Made by a program: the position numbers and the translations under genes
The notes under the pieces: generated by a model
The model's database searches: none
What the model was told of the DNA's origin: nothing
What the model saw: the letters and a program-made list of their open reading frames with translations, nothing else
Part shown: piece by piece, positions 28,115 to 44,900 of the stretch
Position numbering within the stretch: the stretch's first letter is position 1
Layout of the letters: each line of letters starts with the position of its first letter
DNA from: Glomus cerebriforme
Taxonomy: Eukaryota; Glomeromycota; Glomeromycetes; Glomerales; Glomeraceae
DNA: 64,000 nt
NCBI GenBank assembly: GCA_003550305.1
Contig: QKYT01000044.1
Span: forward strand, 205,260 to 269,259
Direction of reading: 5' to 3'

Positions 28115-29106
28115 AAAGAATGAATATATTTTATGTAAATTTTTATTATTATTTGTATTACTATATTGTATTCATTTAGTAAAATTGTAAAAATATTATT
28201 ATATAAATTATTTTTTTTTTTAAAAAAAATAGTTATAATTATTTTAAGGGATATAGTTGTATATAATTAATCTTAATTATTAATAATAAAAATATTATTA
28301 ACGATCATAATCACGTGAGATTTGTTCGGGAAAACATTGTAACATTATAATTTACCATTGAAGCCGTTGTAGTACAAAAATGGAAAAGACATATATGCAG
28401 ATAAATTAAATAATTGTTTGAATAAGCAATTGATGCACGCTTAAAAATTAAGAACAGCGTTTACAAGTTAGTTTCAACTTGCAATTTGATCATCAAAAGA
28501 AAAAAAAAGAAAAAGAAAAAAAAAAGACAACGACTATTCAAAAAGATATATATATATAAACCATATTTCCCATTGTATTTATTACCATATAAAGAAGTTT
28601 ATAATAGGCTATGACATTCGCATTTTTTTTAGATAGTCATTTAGTTAGGCGTTACACAAGTTACACATTTGGATGGGCTAATGAGCTGCCGTAATTCAAT
28701 TGAAAATGTGGCTTACTGATTTTACTTTATTGGGAAATTATCTATAATTTAAAGAAATTAAGTTATGGGAATATATTTTTTTTGTTATTTTTATGAACCA
28801 ATCAAAATTAATTATTGAAGATGAAGTCATTTGGACCAAACAAAGAAATAAATTTCCCATTACCCAAATTGGTCGAACAGCCTAAATTATGAAAAAAAGG
28901 ATGTCAGAAGAACTAAAAAAAGAATTTTTTTTGTTACGCAAAATTCAATCATTTTTAAGTACAAAAAGCCCAAAAATTTCATGCTTTTTTCTATTCAAAA
29001 AAAGAAGAGAAAAAAAAAACGATTATAACAATATTTAATAATACTCATATTATTTCTTTTACAAACAAACAAAATTCTTCTTTAATCCCTAAATTTATCT
29101 CTCAAA
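28115..29106. other. Intergenic region with T/A palindrome
   Basis: 992 bases without a supportable gene. A palindromic T-run followed by an A-run lies at about 28210-28230 and a purine-rich A/G tract at 28499-28527. A CACGTGA word occurs at about 28312. The last 120 bases are A/T-rich leader for the small gene that follows. Confidence 0.5.
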
Positions 29107-29418
29107 ATGTCTTCCTCAACTGATAACAAAACTCTTATATATGATACTATTAAAACTTTAAATACTCCTACTAAAGATTCAAAGACTGATTTTTATAACA
29201 ATGACGATGAAGATTTTTATGTTCCCGACTCTTTTTCTGCTTTTTTTGGTGGTGTAATTTCTGAACAAGATATTCAAGATGCTATTAATCAATTGGAACA
29301 AGAAAAACAGAAAGATTCTGAAAAGAAAGAAATTAATAATCACACTGAAAGTTCTACCGCCTCAGACGAAGAGAATGATGGAATATTCAATAGAATCAGG
29401 AAATTTATTAAAATTTAA
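29107..29418 (+). CDS. Small acidic hypothetical protein
   Basis: 103 codons in one exon with a balanced, coding-like composition that stands out from the A/T-rich surroundings. The protein is hydrophilic and acidic. It has a central DEDFYVPDSFSAFFGG patch that could be a short structured or binding segment, a coiled-coil-like stretch (QDAINQLEQEKQKDSEKKE) and a basic C terminus (IFNRIRKFIKI). I recognise no family. It ends shortly before a long T/A-rich tract. It could be a genuine short gene or a first exon whose partner I cannot see. Confidence 0.5.
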   Translation: MSSSTDNKTLIYDTIKTLNTPTKDSKTDFYNNDDEDFYVPDSFSAFFGGVISEQDIQDAINQLEQEKQKDSEKKEINNHTESSTASDEENDGIFNRIRKFIKI

Positions 29419-30039
29419 ATATTTTTAAAAATATTTTGAACATAAAGTTTAGAAAAAGTAGACTTGCATTTTTCAATAATCTAAATTTCATATATATATA
29501 TTTTTCATTTTTTTTTGCATTTTTTCAATACGCATTATTTTTTTGCATTATTTTTTTGCATTTTTTTTTTTTGCATTTTGTAATTTTTATATACTTTACA
29601 ACTTTCTTTTATTGTATAAAAATAGAGGTTTTTTTTTTTTAAAAAAAAAAAAAAGATTTGTATGATATATCAACAACATAGCTGACTTTTTTAACTAGAT
29701 ATTAAACTCTCTTTTTTATTCGTGTTTTTATCATTTCTTTTTTTTTTAAAAAAAAAAAGAAAATAAAATAAAATATATACAGTACATCACGTGACTAGAA
29801 TTTAATATTTAAAGTAATGGAACCGATGATTTGTGTAATGATTTTCGTTTTGACTTTGACTTTTAAGGGATTAGAATATATTAGAATATGTACATATCGC
29901 AGGCGATCACAAATTGACAACTGCATCTCCGCAAATACTTATTATCCACTGAAAATGTTCATGTGATATTAGGTGCTTTTAGCTCTAATATTTTTAGTTC
30001 TTATTTTGCTCTTTAATAACTTAAATAATAATAAAAAAA
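29419..30039. other. Low-complexity T/A region upstream of CUL1
   Basis: The stretch is dominated by TTTTTGCATT repeats (29500-29580) and two T-run/A-run palindromes (about 29630-29655 and 29737-29759). A CACGTGA word lies at about 29787. No coding frame is supportable, since the open frame at 29436-29642 is composition-driven. The last 150 bases are likely the CUL1 promoter and leader. Confidence 0.5.
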
Positions 30040-33567
<3,528 letters not shown>

Positions 33568-33749
33568 AGAAAGGGAAGTTTTAATTCATCATTAATAAAA
33601 ATAATCTGCTAAAGATAAAGAAAAAAAAAAGATTTTTTTTATTATAAGATATAAATTATAATAAAAACTCTAGAATAGTTAAAATAGCCAAATACCATTA
33701 TATCAAATGTATGAATTCAGAATTAATTAATTATATATACAAATTTTTT

Positions 33750-34190
33750 TTAAGGAAGTTGATTATAATATGAACGTTTCAATGAACGATATTTTCTTAA
33801 GTAATATAATGCTTCTAATTCTTTATTATTATTATTATTTTTATTATAAAAAAAAATGATTATATCAAATAATTTTTTCTTTACAATTATTTTAGTTTAC
33901 AATAACAATAAAAAAAAATTACCTTTAACAACATATTCTCCTCTGTCAATAGCTTTTTTAATTTCATCATGATCTTTTAAATCACGATTTTTTACAAATG
34001 CGGCTTTTAATCTTGGACGGAAAAAATTCTCGTAACCTAATGGATATTCTCTACCTAAGTACAAAAGCTAAAAATGATTATATAAGGAATATTTTTGTTT
34101 TAGAAAAATAATTGTAAAAAAAAAAAAAAAAAAGAAAAAGTCAACCTTTTTATACAAATCTCTAACTTGATATTTCAGTTGATTTGACAT
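33750..34190 (-). CDS. ETFRF1: LYR-motif protein ETFRF1/LYRM5
   Basis: Three exons, 86 aa: 34146-34190, 33923-34067, 33750-33820. It is a compact three-helix LYR protein: [20 protein letters not shown] at the start, then [16 protein letters not shown], then the diagnostic [16 protein letters not shown]. Length and motif order match LYRM5, renamed ETFRF1, which in mammals removes FAD from electron-transfer flavoprotein in the mitochondrial matrix and partners with acyl carrier protein. No long presequence is present, as usual for this family. It is convergent with CUL1, 182 bases between stops. Confidence 0.82.
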
Positions 34191-35336
34191 CTTTTTATTA
34201 CCTTTTGATAAAAAAAAAAAAAAAATCTACGGAAAATTTTCGTTGATCAGGGAAAAAAAAAATAGATCTACAATAAACTAAAATATAAAAAGTATAATAA
34301 TAAAATGCAAGATAAAATAATATGCATAAAAAGACACAACATTCTTATTTACGAACTTCAATACTATATGCGCGATCATGTGATTGGATTGATCGCATCA
34401 TATCAAAAATAAAAGATATGGATGACATAGATAAGAAGAACTATTATTAAAATCCCAAAATCCGATTGGTCGGACAATCATCATCCCTATGATTTTTTTA
34501 GGGTTTACATCAGCATATGATATAATACATCTCGAAAGGGTCCTTTTACATTATATTTGGTTTAAAGGATTTTCTTAAAAGTTTTACACTAATAAAAAAG
34601 ATTTACAAAAAAAAACAAATTTTTCAATCCAATAAAACAAATATACTAAAGATAGCAATTAATTTTAATGTGACGCATTTATTATTATTTACTACATTAA
34701 ATGTGTACTATTATGATCCTATAAAACAGAAAAAAAATGATACATTGATACATTATGTTATATTATGTATTATGAAATGGTCGACAGATAAGTACACCGA
34801 ATCTATCTACCGAATCTTAACTGAATTTAACTATAAATATTTATACGCGTGCACTCATACTAGAATATTCCCATATTCTTAATTAATTTTAATCAGTATA
34901 AACAGTATAAATAGATCGCAGAAGTATTATTACGATTGTTACTTTAATTAGTTTCCGCGTGGGGAATCTGAAACTTGAAACATCATATTGAATAAGATAG
35001 CGTTATCATTTCTTTGACTTATTAATAAATACTCATCTTTTTTTCTTTTTTTTTTTTTCTTTTTCTTTTATCTCTCATTTCTTGCTCTTCATTCTTCAGT
35101 AATTAATTACTATGTTATGAAAAGATTTGCATTTCACAGACATTGTTATTCGTTATTGTTATACGACTGCTAAATTTTATCTTACGAACCACTCAAAAAT
35201 TTTATTGATTTTGGTTCATATACTCTTCCTTCCTTCCTTCGTCCGAAGCTATAATAATCAAAGTTGTACCGAACCACAGAAAATTTTAATTTTGTTTTTT
35301 TTTTTTGATTAAACTGGTAAATCATCCATACTTATT

Positions 35337-35370
<34 letters not shown>

Positions 35371-35670
35371 TTTTAACGAAAACTTTGTCTTCCTTTATTT
35401 TACTTTTTCAAACAATAATATATCACTTTACTATTTTATCTATAACCTTCTTTTTTTTCATCACCAAACTATAAAATTTTATCCCTTTCTTTTCCTTTTT
35501 TAGTATTTAACAAACATTTGCATATTTTTTATTAATCTTTATTTTATATATAACCCTTTTTTTTTTTTTTTTTTACGATAATAAAAAATTATCTCCTCAA
35601 CTTTCTCGTATAAAATTTTATCGACTGATCTGAAAAAAAAAAGACCAAAAATTAATAAAAAAATAAAATT
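34191..35670. other. Long divergent intergenic region with T-rich leader and (AT)n
   Basis: 1.48 kb between ETFRF1 (minus) and the large gene (plus). Notable contents are a T/C-rich stretch from 35035 to 35090, a simple (TA)n run at about 35347-35371, and further poly-T tracts to 35600, resembling the pyrimidine-rich leaders of some highly expressed fungal genes. Open frames at 34670-34882 and 35127-35312 show no conserved motif and are not called. Confidence 0.5.
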
Positions 35671-37513
35671 ATGGACTAGTAAGTTACAATATTTATTCAA
35701 TAATACTTATACACACATATAAATGTATATTTATTTATTTTTTTTTTAAAAAAAAAAATTAGTTATTGTTTAATACAAGTACGACTCGAGGGTCGCGAAA
35801 TACCAGTTGACGTTGGTTATTCACAGGGAACTTCTGTTCAAGCTGTGCTTGAAAGAGTAAGTAAAAAAAAAATAATTAGAAATATTATATTTTAAAAAAA
35901 GTATATATGTTACGCGATCATTATATCATACTCAAAATCTTGCAACTTTAGGCATGTAAAACTCTGGGTATATATGATTCATGGAATCATGCTTTATATA
36001 GTGAATTATTTAAAACTTGGTTATGTGAATCACATTTATTATCATCATATCCTGCTGAAGTAAGTCGTAAGAAATTATTATTAATTCGATTAGAATTTTT
36101 AAAAAAAGAAATATTTGATATTAACCTTATTTATATGTAGGATACATTGATAGTCCGAAAAAAGACACCTGAATATCTTGAACTTGTATATAATGAAGAA
36201 AATCCAAATAAGGTTATTAATCAATATATATATATATAATTTTTTTTTTAAAAAAAATATAATTTATTTGTATATTTAATTATAAATCCAATTTTTTTTT
36301 TTTTTAAAAAAAAAAAATATAACGTATTTAGCGTTTGGTATCATTACCGACAAATACTACTGCACAAACAAAACGAAGAGGAGTTTTTGGAAGTACAAAA
36401 ACATGTTTGAAAACGCGATTTCAATCGGAAACAATTTATTTATCTGCAATCTTATTTACAAGTGATAATAAGATATTAATAACATCAGGTACAAAAATGT
36501 TTCCTACTATAGAGGTAATAAGAGATAGTAGAATATTTGGTAATTTTGAAGATGATAGTGAAGAATTTGCTCATGTTATAAGAACTTCTTTGGATTGGGC
36601 TACTTCAAGTGAATTTGATCATAAAGATGATGATTCTGATTCTTCACATTCAAATACATCTCATAATACATCACATTCAAATAATGTTAATTTAGGAGAT
36701 TATAATTCTGATTATTATAATTCTTCCCAATATTATGGTGATCAAGATACTCAATGGGCTCGTTCTTTTGGTCAAGCTGCTTTAAAATTAAAAAATGAAT
36801 TATCATTAGAATCTTTGGGAATTTTATACGAACATGTCGTACAAATGAATTCTTATAAATCAAAATTTATTGTAGCTCTTCAACATGTACCAAATTGTAT
36901 TAAAGATGAAATTGCTCCTGATTTGATAAAATCTGGTATATTAAAATGGAAAAATTTTGATGAAACTAGTTCTATTTATCAAAAAGATCCACATCCTATT
37001 TGGTCAAATTATATAGAAAAATGGTGTTCACGTCAAACAAAATTATCTCCCGGACTTTATTTAGGTGTTTTATATACTGAAAGTACTTTACAAGGTATTA
37101 AAATTTTGGTACCAAAAGATCGTAAACAATTCATTCCTTTAGGTAAAGTACGTGATGAAGCTACAATTACTACTGAAGAAGCAAGTTGGATTAAATCATT
37201 AACTTGTTTAAGTCAAGATTGTTTTATGGATTTAGTTATGGCTACTAGATCTGATCATGATAATAATAAATCAACTTTAGGACAATTTCAAGCTTCTTTT
37301 TTAGATTGTTATCATAAATTACAACTTGATACTAATTTAAATTGGGAATCTGGAGATATTTATGGTGATCAAACTGTTGATATTTATTTAGATTTACAAA
37401 CTAATCAAATGTATACTATGATGGGAGAATTAGATGATAATATTATTGAACAATGTGGTAATGGTAATAATCCTTCTTCTTCATCTCAAAATGATTTATA
37501 TTTAGATCCAAAT

Positions 37514-37557
<44 letters not shown>

Positions 37558-40500
37558 TAATAATAACAATAATAATAAATTTAAAAACATTTATAAAAGT
37601 AATAGTAATAATAATAGTAATAGTAAATTACAACTACAACAACAACAAAATGACGAGAAAAAATTTGAAAATCAACGAAAAAAACGACAATATAATAATA
37701 ATCATGATTCTACTCAAAATAGTGATGATGATCAAGTAAATTATGTTGTTGATGCTGATGATACTGATGATGATAATGATGATGATGATGATGATGGTGA
37801 TATGGAAATTATAGAAAAAAGTGAATTAAATAAAAATGATAAAGGAAAAATTTTTAAAATGTCATTAAGTGCACCAGAATCTGAATTTGATGAAGATGAA
37901 GGTGGTTCAATGGTGAAAACTTGTACTTCAACAGGTGCAGCAACTTCTGTAGCTGAAGAAGTTGCTTCTTCTTCATTTTCTTCTTTTAATGTTGGAAATA
38001 TAATTCGACCTTTCATACGTATAATTTTAATTGTTAAACCTATGCGTCAACCACATCAAATTCGTGGTCCTTATTATTCTCGTTTATGTATGTTATATCC
38101 TTTTCCTTTATATGATGCCCTTCAACATGCTACTTTTAATACTTCATTGTACGCTTGTTCTCGTCGTGCAATGCAAATTTTACAAGTTTCTAAATCTTAT
38201 TTTACTCAAGAATTAGTTAAAAAATTACAAAAAGTTGATAATTTTTCTGAAGTAAATGAACAAAATCTTGAAGATTTCTTTTTTGATCCTGATGAATTTA
38301 ATAAAGTTCCTGATGATGCACGTAAAATTCAACAAGCTATTGATGTTATTCGTGATGAAATTGTTACTTTAAGACAACAATGGAATGCTACTTCTTGGAC
38401 AATGACAGCTATCGAATGGGATCGTCAAAGAACAATGCAAGCTTATAGTTTTGGTGGAAGACCAATGACTCTTAATGTTTCTAAATCAGGTCAAAGTCGT
38501 GCTGCTTCAGTTTATAATTTAAGTCTTTCCAATAATAGTACTGATGAAGATAATACTATTAATAGAAAAAGATTATCTACTAATTCAAGAATTTCTTCTG
38601 ATACGGTTTCACAAATTGAAATTCTTCGTGATGTTATGTTTCATGCTCCTGATCGTGCATGGAATTATATTCATTTCTTAGGAGTTCCAATACCTTCACT
38701 TTCTTTAACAAATAATGAAATGAATAATAACAATAACAATAACAACAACAATAATAATAGTAAAGATAAGAAAAAGAAACAAAATGATAAATTACCTACA
38801 ACTCAATCTCATTCTAAATCTATTTCACCGGTATTAGCAGCATACTTATCTTCATCACCTGTAATTATGTCTCCAACATTAAATCCATTAAATCGATCCG
38901 CTTCAATATCCTCTACAATTTCATCAATTTCATCAACTGCTTCTTCTCCAGGTGGAACAAATGCTTTCCCTTCAAGAAAGAGATCTGCTGGTCATCGTCT
39001 TATGAGAACTTTTGGTTTTGGTGGTCATCGAAATAATAATTTACAACAACAACAAAATGTTATCAATAATGGGGAATCTTCTGATCTTCTTAATATTTCA
39101 AATCATAATCAAAGTAAAAATGGACTTTTATCTAAAACAAAGAAAATAAGAGAAGTTCAAATTGATGAAGATAGTGAAAGTAATTTTGAAGATAATGATT
39201 CAATTACTATTACGATTCCTTCTACTTCAATTATTAATACTTCAATTCCATCATTTACTCTTGAATCTACTGAACTTAAAGAAATTCAATCTAATGATGA
39301 AAATAATTTATCATCATCAATAGAAATTAAAAAGAATGATAATGATGATGTTCAAACGGAAATTTTTAATAATAATAATAATAATAATAATATTGATTTA
39401 ATTAAAATTGATGAAAAAATTGATATAGAGGTTAACAACAATATCATAAAGAATGAGAATGATGCCGAAAATTTAGAATCAAAATTTATATCATCAAAAG
39501 TTGATCCAGACTTTCAAAATTTAATTGATATTATTGAATCTAAATCAAAATCACAATCGGAGTCCGAAACTTCTATAATACTGCATAATGAAGAGAATAA
39601 TGCTAAAGATGAAATCATTGATATTAATAATATTAAAAGTAGTAATGAAACTTCTATAATTAATGAAACTATTATTTTGAATGAAAAAGAAAAAGATATT
39701 AACGATAATGTAACTTTAGAGGAATTTTCAACGAATGAAAATGAAGATAAAGATGAAATCGTCAAAGAAGAGGAAATTTTTAATAACAATGTTAATAATG
39801 ATAAAGAAAATATTGATTTGGAAAATGATGAAACTGATACTATTATGGATGTTGATGCTACTATTGATGAAAATATGATCATATCAAATAAATTGTTGGC
39901 AACAGTTTCTGAAGATTCAATAAATGCTGCATCCAATTCTACTTCAACTTGTACTTCTACGACTCATACCACAACAACTTCAGCTACAGATACTCCTTTA
40001 TCATCAAGAGCTTCTTCATCTCCATCAACACCTCATCCTCATCCTCCTCCATCAACACCAACAAATGGACTTGTTCTTGCTCAATCATCCCTTTCAAATG
40101 ATTCATTTCCTTCATCGGTTCCTTCTACTCCACATTTTCCTCCTCCACTATTTTTACAATCGATACCTCCAACTCCTTCAACTCCATATTTTCCAGCTGA
40201 AATTTCGCTTCCTGAAGCCTCAAGACCTGAAACTCCTGAATATCCTGAATATCCTGAATATCCTCATGATTTATCTAATCAATTATCATCACCACCAACA
40301 CCTCAACTTATTCCTCAAACATCATCAGAAATTGATACTTTTAGTCCTCAAGCTCCTTTATCCTCTCCATCATCAGAAACTCAATTACACACTTCAATTT
40401 CATTTCCATCAACTCCGCAACTTTCACCTCCAACTCAACCTTCAACACCTCATTTGAATTCACAAACTTTGTATGAAGAATTGAGATTGGCATCGTTTCA

Positions 40501-41404
40501 ATTAGATGCTCAACCTCAATCTCCTACTCAAAATTCAAAATCACCAACTCCTCAAGTTTCTCCTCCAATATCTCCATCAACACTTTCTTCCTTTCCCGTA
40601 TCAACGTCACAGTTTCCTATTTCTGTCCAATCCTCTTCTAGTATATCATTTAAAGAAAAATTTCCTACTACACTCGTAATTGACTCTTCAAATGATTTAT
40701 CTCGAACAACGACTCCACCACTTAAGAGTCCTGTATCAAAAATATTGACATCACCAATATCTACACAAAATTCAACCACAAATTCACCTACATTAAAATC
40801 ACCTTCAGCAACATCGAATTCATCAACGATACCTAGACCTCCTCTTACTCGATCAATATCTGCACGATCTGCACGATCTACATCTCCTTCATTGCCTATT
40901 TTATCATCAGCTCGTCCACCACCACTTCCTCTACCTCCAATAAATCCAAATCTTAAAAAAACTAAAAAACCTGAACCAAAGAAGGATGAATTAGAACCAG
41001 AAATAGATCTTATTAATTTTCAACGTAAAACACGTTCTAGAACTACAAGTCTATCTGAAGGAAGTAGTTTGGAATTGAAACAGAAACAAGATCTTAATAG
41101 ATATCCATATGCACGTATTGATTTAGAACAACAAAAAACAAATAATCATAATAATGGTGAAGGGTTAAAATCAAATGGATCTTTTAAGAATCTTTACTTT
41201 GAAAAATCTTATGTAGAAACAAAAAATAATGAATTTTTAATGGATAAAAAATCAACTTCTGATGTACCAATTGAAAAAGATTCGAATGGAATGAATGTAA
41301 ACTTTAATTTAGTCGGTATTGCGAATAGTAGAATGATAACTAATCAAAATAATCATAATTATTCAATAACAACTGATGGAAATGATAGTTTACAATTTTC
41401 ATAA
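35671..41404 (+). CDS. Large Asn/Asp/Ser-rich protein, N-terminal ubiquitin-like region
   Basis: Five exons, 1784 aa: 35671-35678 (eight bases), 35763-35856, 35952-36059, 36141-36212, 36332-41404. I do not recognise the family. Residues 1-95 (YCLIQVRLEGREIPVDVGYS, then QAVLERACKTLGIYDSWNH) look like a ubiquitin-like or Ras-association fold. A globular block follows to about 460 (WARSFGQAALKLKNELS, LGVLYTESTLQGIKILVPKD). A long poly-Asn run, poly-Asp, and a second conserved-looking block (KPMRQPHQIRGPYYSRLCML, APDRAWNYIHFLGVPIPS) come next. The last 700 residues are acidic, then Ser/Thr/Pro-rich with many TPxxP repeats, likely phosphorylated and disordered. The eight-base first exon rests on one in-frame ATG and good splice sites. 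A later start inside exon 2 has no Met, which favours this model. Confidence 0.75.
37513..37578 (+). repeat. (AAT)n microsatellite coding for poly-Asn
   Basis: A nearly pure AAT/AAC run inside the large gene encodes more than 20 asparagines in a row. The occasional AAC codons suggest selection or age rather than fresh slippage alone. Similar shorter runs occur at about 38722-38758 and 39366-39390. Confidence 0.85.
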
Positions 41405-41934
41405 ATTCTTCATATAATACAAAAAAAAAAAAAAAATATTTCGATGTAAAACATAAATTTCATACTTTTTTTTTATTTTTTATTTATTTATTAATAATAT
41501 TTTTGTATAGAAAATTATATTATATTATTTTTGATACTTTTAAAACTATATTGATTGTAGAATTAAATTTATTTATTTATTTATTTATTTTAAATTATTT
41601 TTTCCTTCCTTGTAATAAAAAAATATAAAATACTATGAATATCTCGTATATGATTTTGATTTCAAAATTCAAACCAGTATCATATTAAAACGCGCAAAAT
41701 CTTATTTTAAAATAATGGAACGTGCAAGTTCGCTTAAAAATAAGGAAAAATAAGGATGAATGCTCTGTGGACGCGTTATTATGATTTTTTTTTTATATTT
41801 AACTATTTAAGCGACACATCCTTGTGCTGACAAATCACATGAATAAATACTTGGACCTTTTTTGGTCCATTTACTTCATTCTTTAAGTTTTGAAGTGTTC
41901 ATAAAACGAATCTATTTATTAAAAGTCTTAAACT
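41405..41934. other. Intergenic region between the large gene and DNA2
   Basis: 530 bases, A/T-rich with TTTA tandem repeats at about 41568-41590. The last 200 bases, less AT-rich and containing GACGCG and AAACGCGC words near 41690 and 41772, are the likely DNA2 promoter. ACGCG is the core of the fungal MBF/MluI cell-cycle box, which would suit a replication gene, but this is inference. Confidence 0.45.
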
Positions 41935-44900
41935 ATGTCTTATGAGTACGTGCCCGAAGCTTCTTTGTTAACTTTGACACGTAAAAAAGATAATATTTTA
42001 GTTGAGGGTTCACAAAAAGTACGAAAACGTCAAATGGAAGATAAAGAGAATTTTGAGAATGTTCGGCTCAACAAAGTTCAGATAACTGATGATTGTAAGT
42101 CAACAAAATTACAGACAGCAAAATGTAATGAAAAAGGGAAGGAAAACGTTGATGTTTTGGAAAAAAATAATGAGAAAAATACTCTTCAAGACCTTTCCAA
42201 AGCTCATAATCTATTAGTAGTTAACGTAAAAGAACACGTAAAAGATAATCAAAGATCTAAGGTGAACGGATTTTTTTTTTTTTTAATTATGCATTTCCGG
42301 AATTTGAAAAAAAAAAACAATTTATTTATTATTAATGAATTATTTTATTATAAACTTAGAAAGTAACTTTAATAAATGAAAATAATTTGGAAGAATATTT
42401 TCTCATCTTGTGTGATTCTTGGATGGATGCAAAAATTTTTAAGAGTTTGTAGCATTTTTTTTTTTTAATTTGAAATCATAATTATTATTTATTTATTTTT
42501 TATTGTTTAATTAATATAGATGATACCGTTAGTATTATTGGTGAATTTAAACATAGAACTTGTACAGCGAACGATATAAACAATGTTATTATTATTGTCA
42601 ACCCTGATATACTAGTATCATCTACTTGCGTTAGCGAGGCATATGGTTGTATGAGGAGGGCTATTTTAAAGGAACGAATAAGTAGTGGTAATTTCAATAC
42701 TGCGTCGGCTATTCTTGGAACTCTTAGTCATGAGTATATTCAAGACTGTTTAAAAGTTAATGATTTTTCACCATCCTTTATGGATTTTGCGGTAAGACAG
42801 ATTATGAAAAAGAATATTCCAAAATTATATTTTGCTAATTTAAAAGAATCAAGAGTTGTTAAAGAATTATCAGAAAGAAAAACCATATATCGTAATTTTG
42901 CTAATTGTTATGTTGGTCAAGTGCCAAAATTTGAACTGGGAAAGATCGAAAGTATTCGAGGCGAAGAACATTCATTGGTTTGTATCAGCAAAACCTTGGA
43001 TGTTGAAGAACGTATTTGGTCTCCAGTATTTGGTCTTAAAGGCGTTTTAGATGCTTCAGTTGAAGTTAAAGTTTTAGAGAACAAAAATTTGAAAAAATAT
43101 ATTATGCCATTAGAAATAAAAACTGCCTGGAAGGAGGATCATGCTCATAATTTACAAACTATATTGTACTGTGTAATGATGAATGATCATTATAAAGTTG
43201 ATGTTGGATCAGGCCTACTTTATTATGTAAAAAGTAGTAATGATCGAAACGATCAAAAGGCGGGGAAATTAAAAAGAATTCATGTTTCAGCTCGAGAATT
43301 ACGAGAAATACTTAAGACTCGTAATGAAATTGTATGGTATATTTCAAATCGACAACGACACATTTTGCCACCAATGATTAAAGATTCTCATGTATGTGGT
43401 AAATGTAACATTAGATCTGCATGCTTCCTTTACAATAAAGCTATCGAAAATGGTACATCAGAAGATTCTGGTGTTATTGAACTCTTTAACGATGCTATTG
43501 CTCATCTTGGGGAAAATCACATTGAATTCTTTCGAAAATGGGAAGAACTAATTAAATTAGAAGAAGAAAATATGAGCCAAATTCGACCACAAATATGGAA
43601 TACGTCAAGTTCAAATCGAGATCCTACTCAAAGCCTTTATAATATGCATTTAGATTTGAACAGCATAATCGAATATCCAGGGTCTACTGGATTATGTCAA
43701 CTCAAATGTAAATTTTTTCAAATAGATTGTGAAGAAAGATCTATATTGGATACTCAATTTTGTATCAATGATTTTGTTGTTGTATCTTCCGAACAAGGAC
43801 ATTATGCATTGGCTACTGGTTTTGTGACTGAAATGGGACCAGATTATGTTTATCTAACTTTGGATAAAAAACCTCGTGGTGGTCCGAAACAAGCAACAGA
43901 CTTTGATATAGAGTCTTGTCACAGTTTTTTAGGATTACAGGATAGAACGAAAAAAGAAGGAATGCTTAAAAATCCATTTGGATTTGATTTGGCTACAACT
44001 TCTTATCGAATAGATCGGGACGAACTGACTTCTAGTATAAAACTTATCCGACAAAATCTTGTCAGTCTTCTCATGGATGCTTCAACTAGAAGGTTAAGGC
44101 AACTAATTATTGAACTTGATGCACCACGATACGGTCGAACTTTTTCTACTTTAACGAATTATAATGATCTTAAAAAAGATTTGAATGAAGATCAGATTAA
44201 TGCATTTGAATTGGCTTTGAATGGTACAATTGTATTAAATCGTAATAAAATAAAAAAATTAATTACATATGAATATTAACCACTATATACAATATATTTT
44301 ATATAGCCGAAGATTATGCATTAATATTAGGAATGCCAGGAACTGGAAAAACTTTTACTATAGCACAAATCATTAAAGCACTTTTACGTAGAGGAGATTC
44401 AGTGCTTCTTGCTTCTTACACTCATTCTGCCGTTGATAATGTTCTTTCAAAACTAAAAGATCACGGCAAAGAAATATTGAGAATTGGTGATAAAAGTAAA
44501 GTTCACAAGGACAATTGGCCATATATAATAGATAATAATAAATTTGAAAGTCTTGATGAATTCTCTGAGTTCATTGAATCTAGAAAAGTGGTTGCAACTA
44601 CATGTCTTGGAATGAATAAGTAAATTTAACAAATTTTATGTATAAATGATTATTTTGGCATAATAATAATTCTATTTATTTTTTCATTTACAGTCCAATA
44701 TTTACTAAACGAAGGTTCGATTATTGTATCATTGATGAGGCAACACAAATAACACTTCCTACTTGTATTGGACCACTTCGTTTTGCAGACCGATTTCTTC
44801 TAGTTGGTGACCATAATCAATTACAACCCTTAGTACACAGAACAGAAGCCATTAAGAAGGGAATGGAAAAAAGTTTATTCAAAACTTTTACAGAAACTCA

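Noticed and set aside
29436..29642. 68-codon Phe-rich frame
   Set aside because: It is encoded by TTTTTGCATT-type low-complexity repeats and looks like a composition artefact.
39924..40457. 177-codon plus-strand frame rich in Leu/His/Gln
   Set aside because: It is a shifted-frame shadow of the Ser/Thr/Pro repeats in the large gene.
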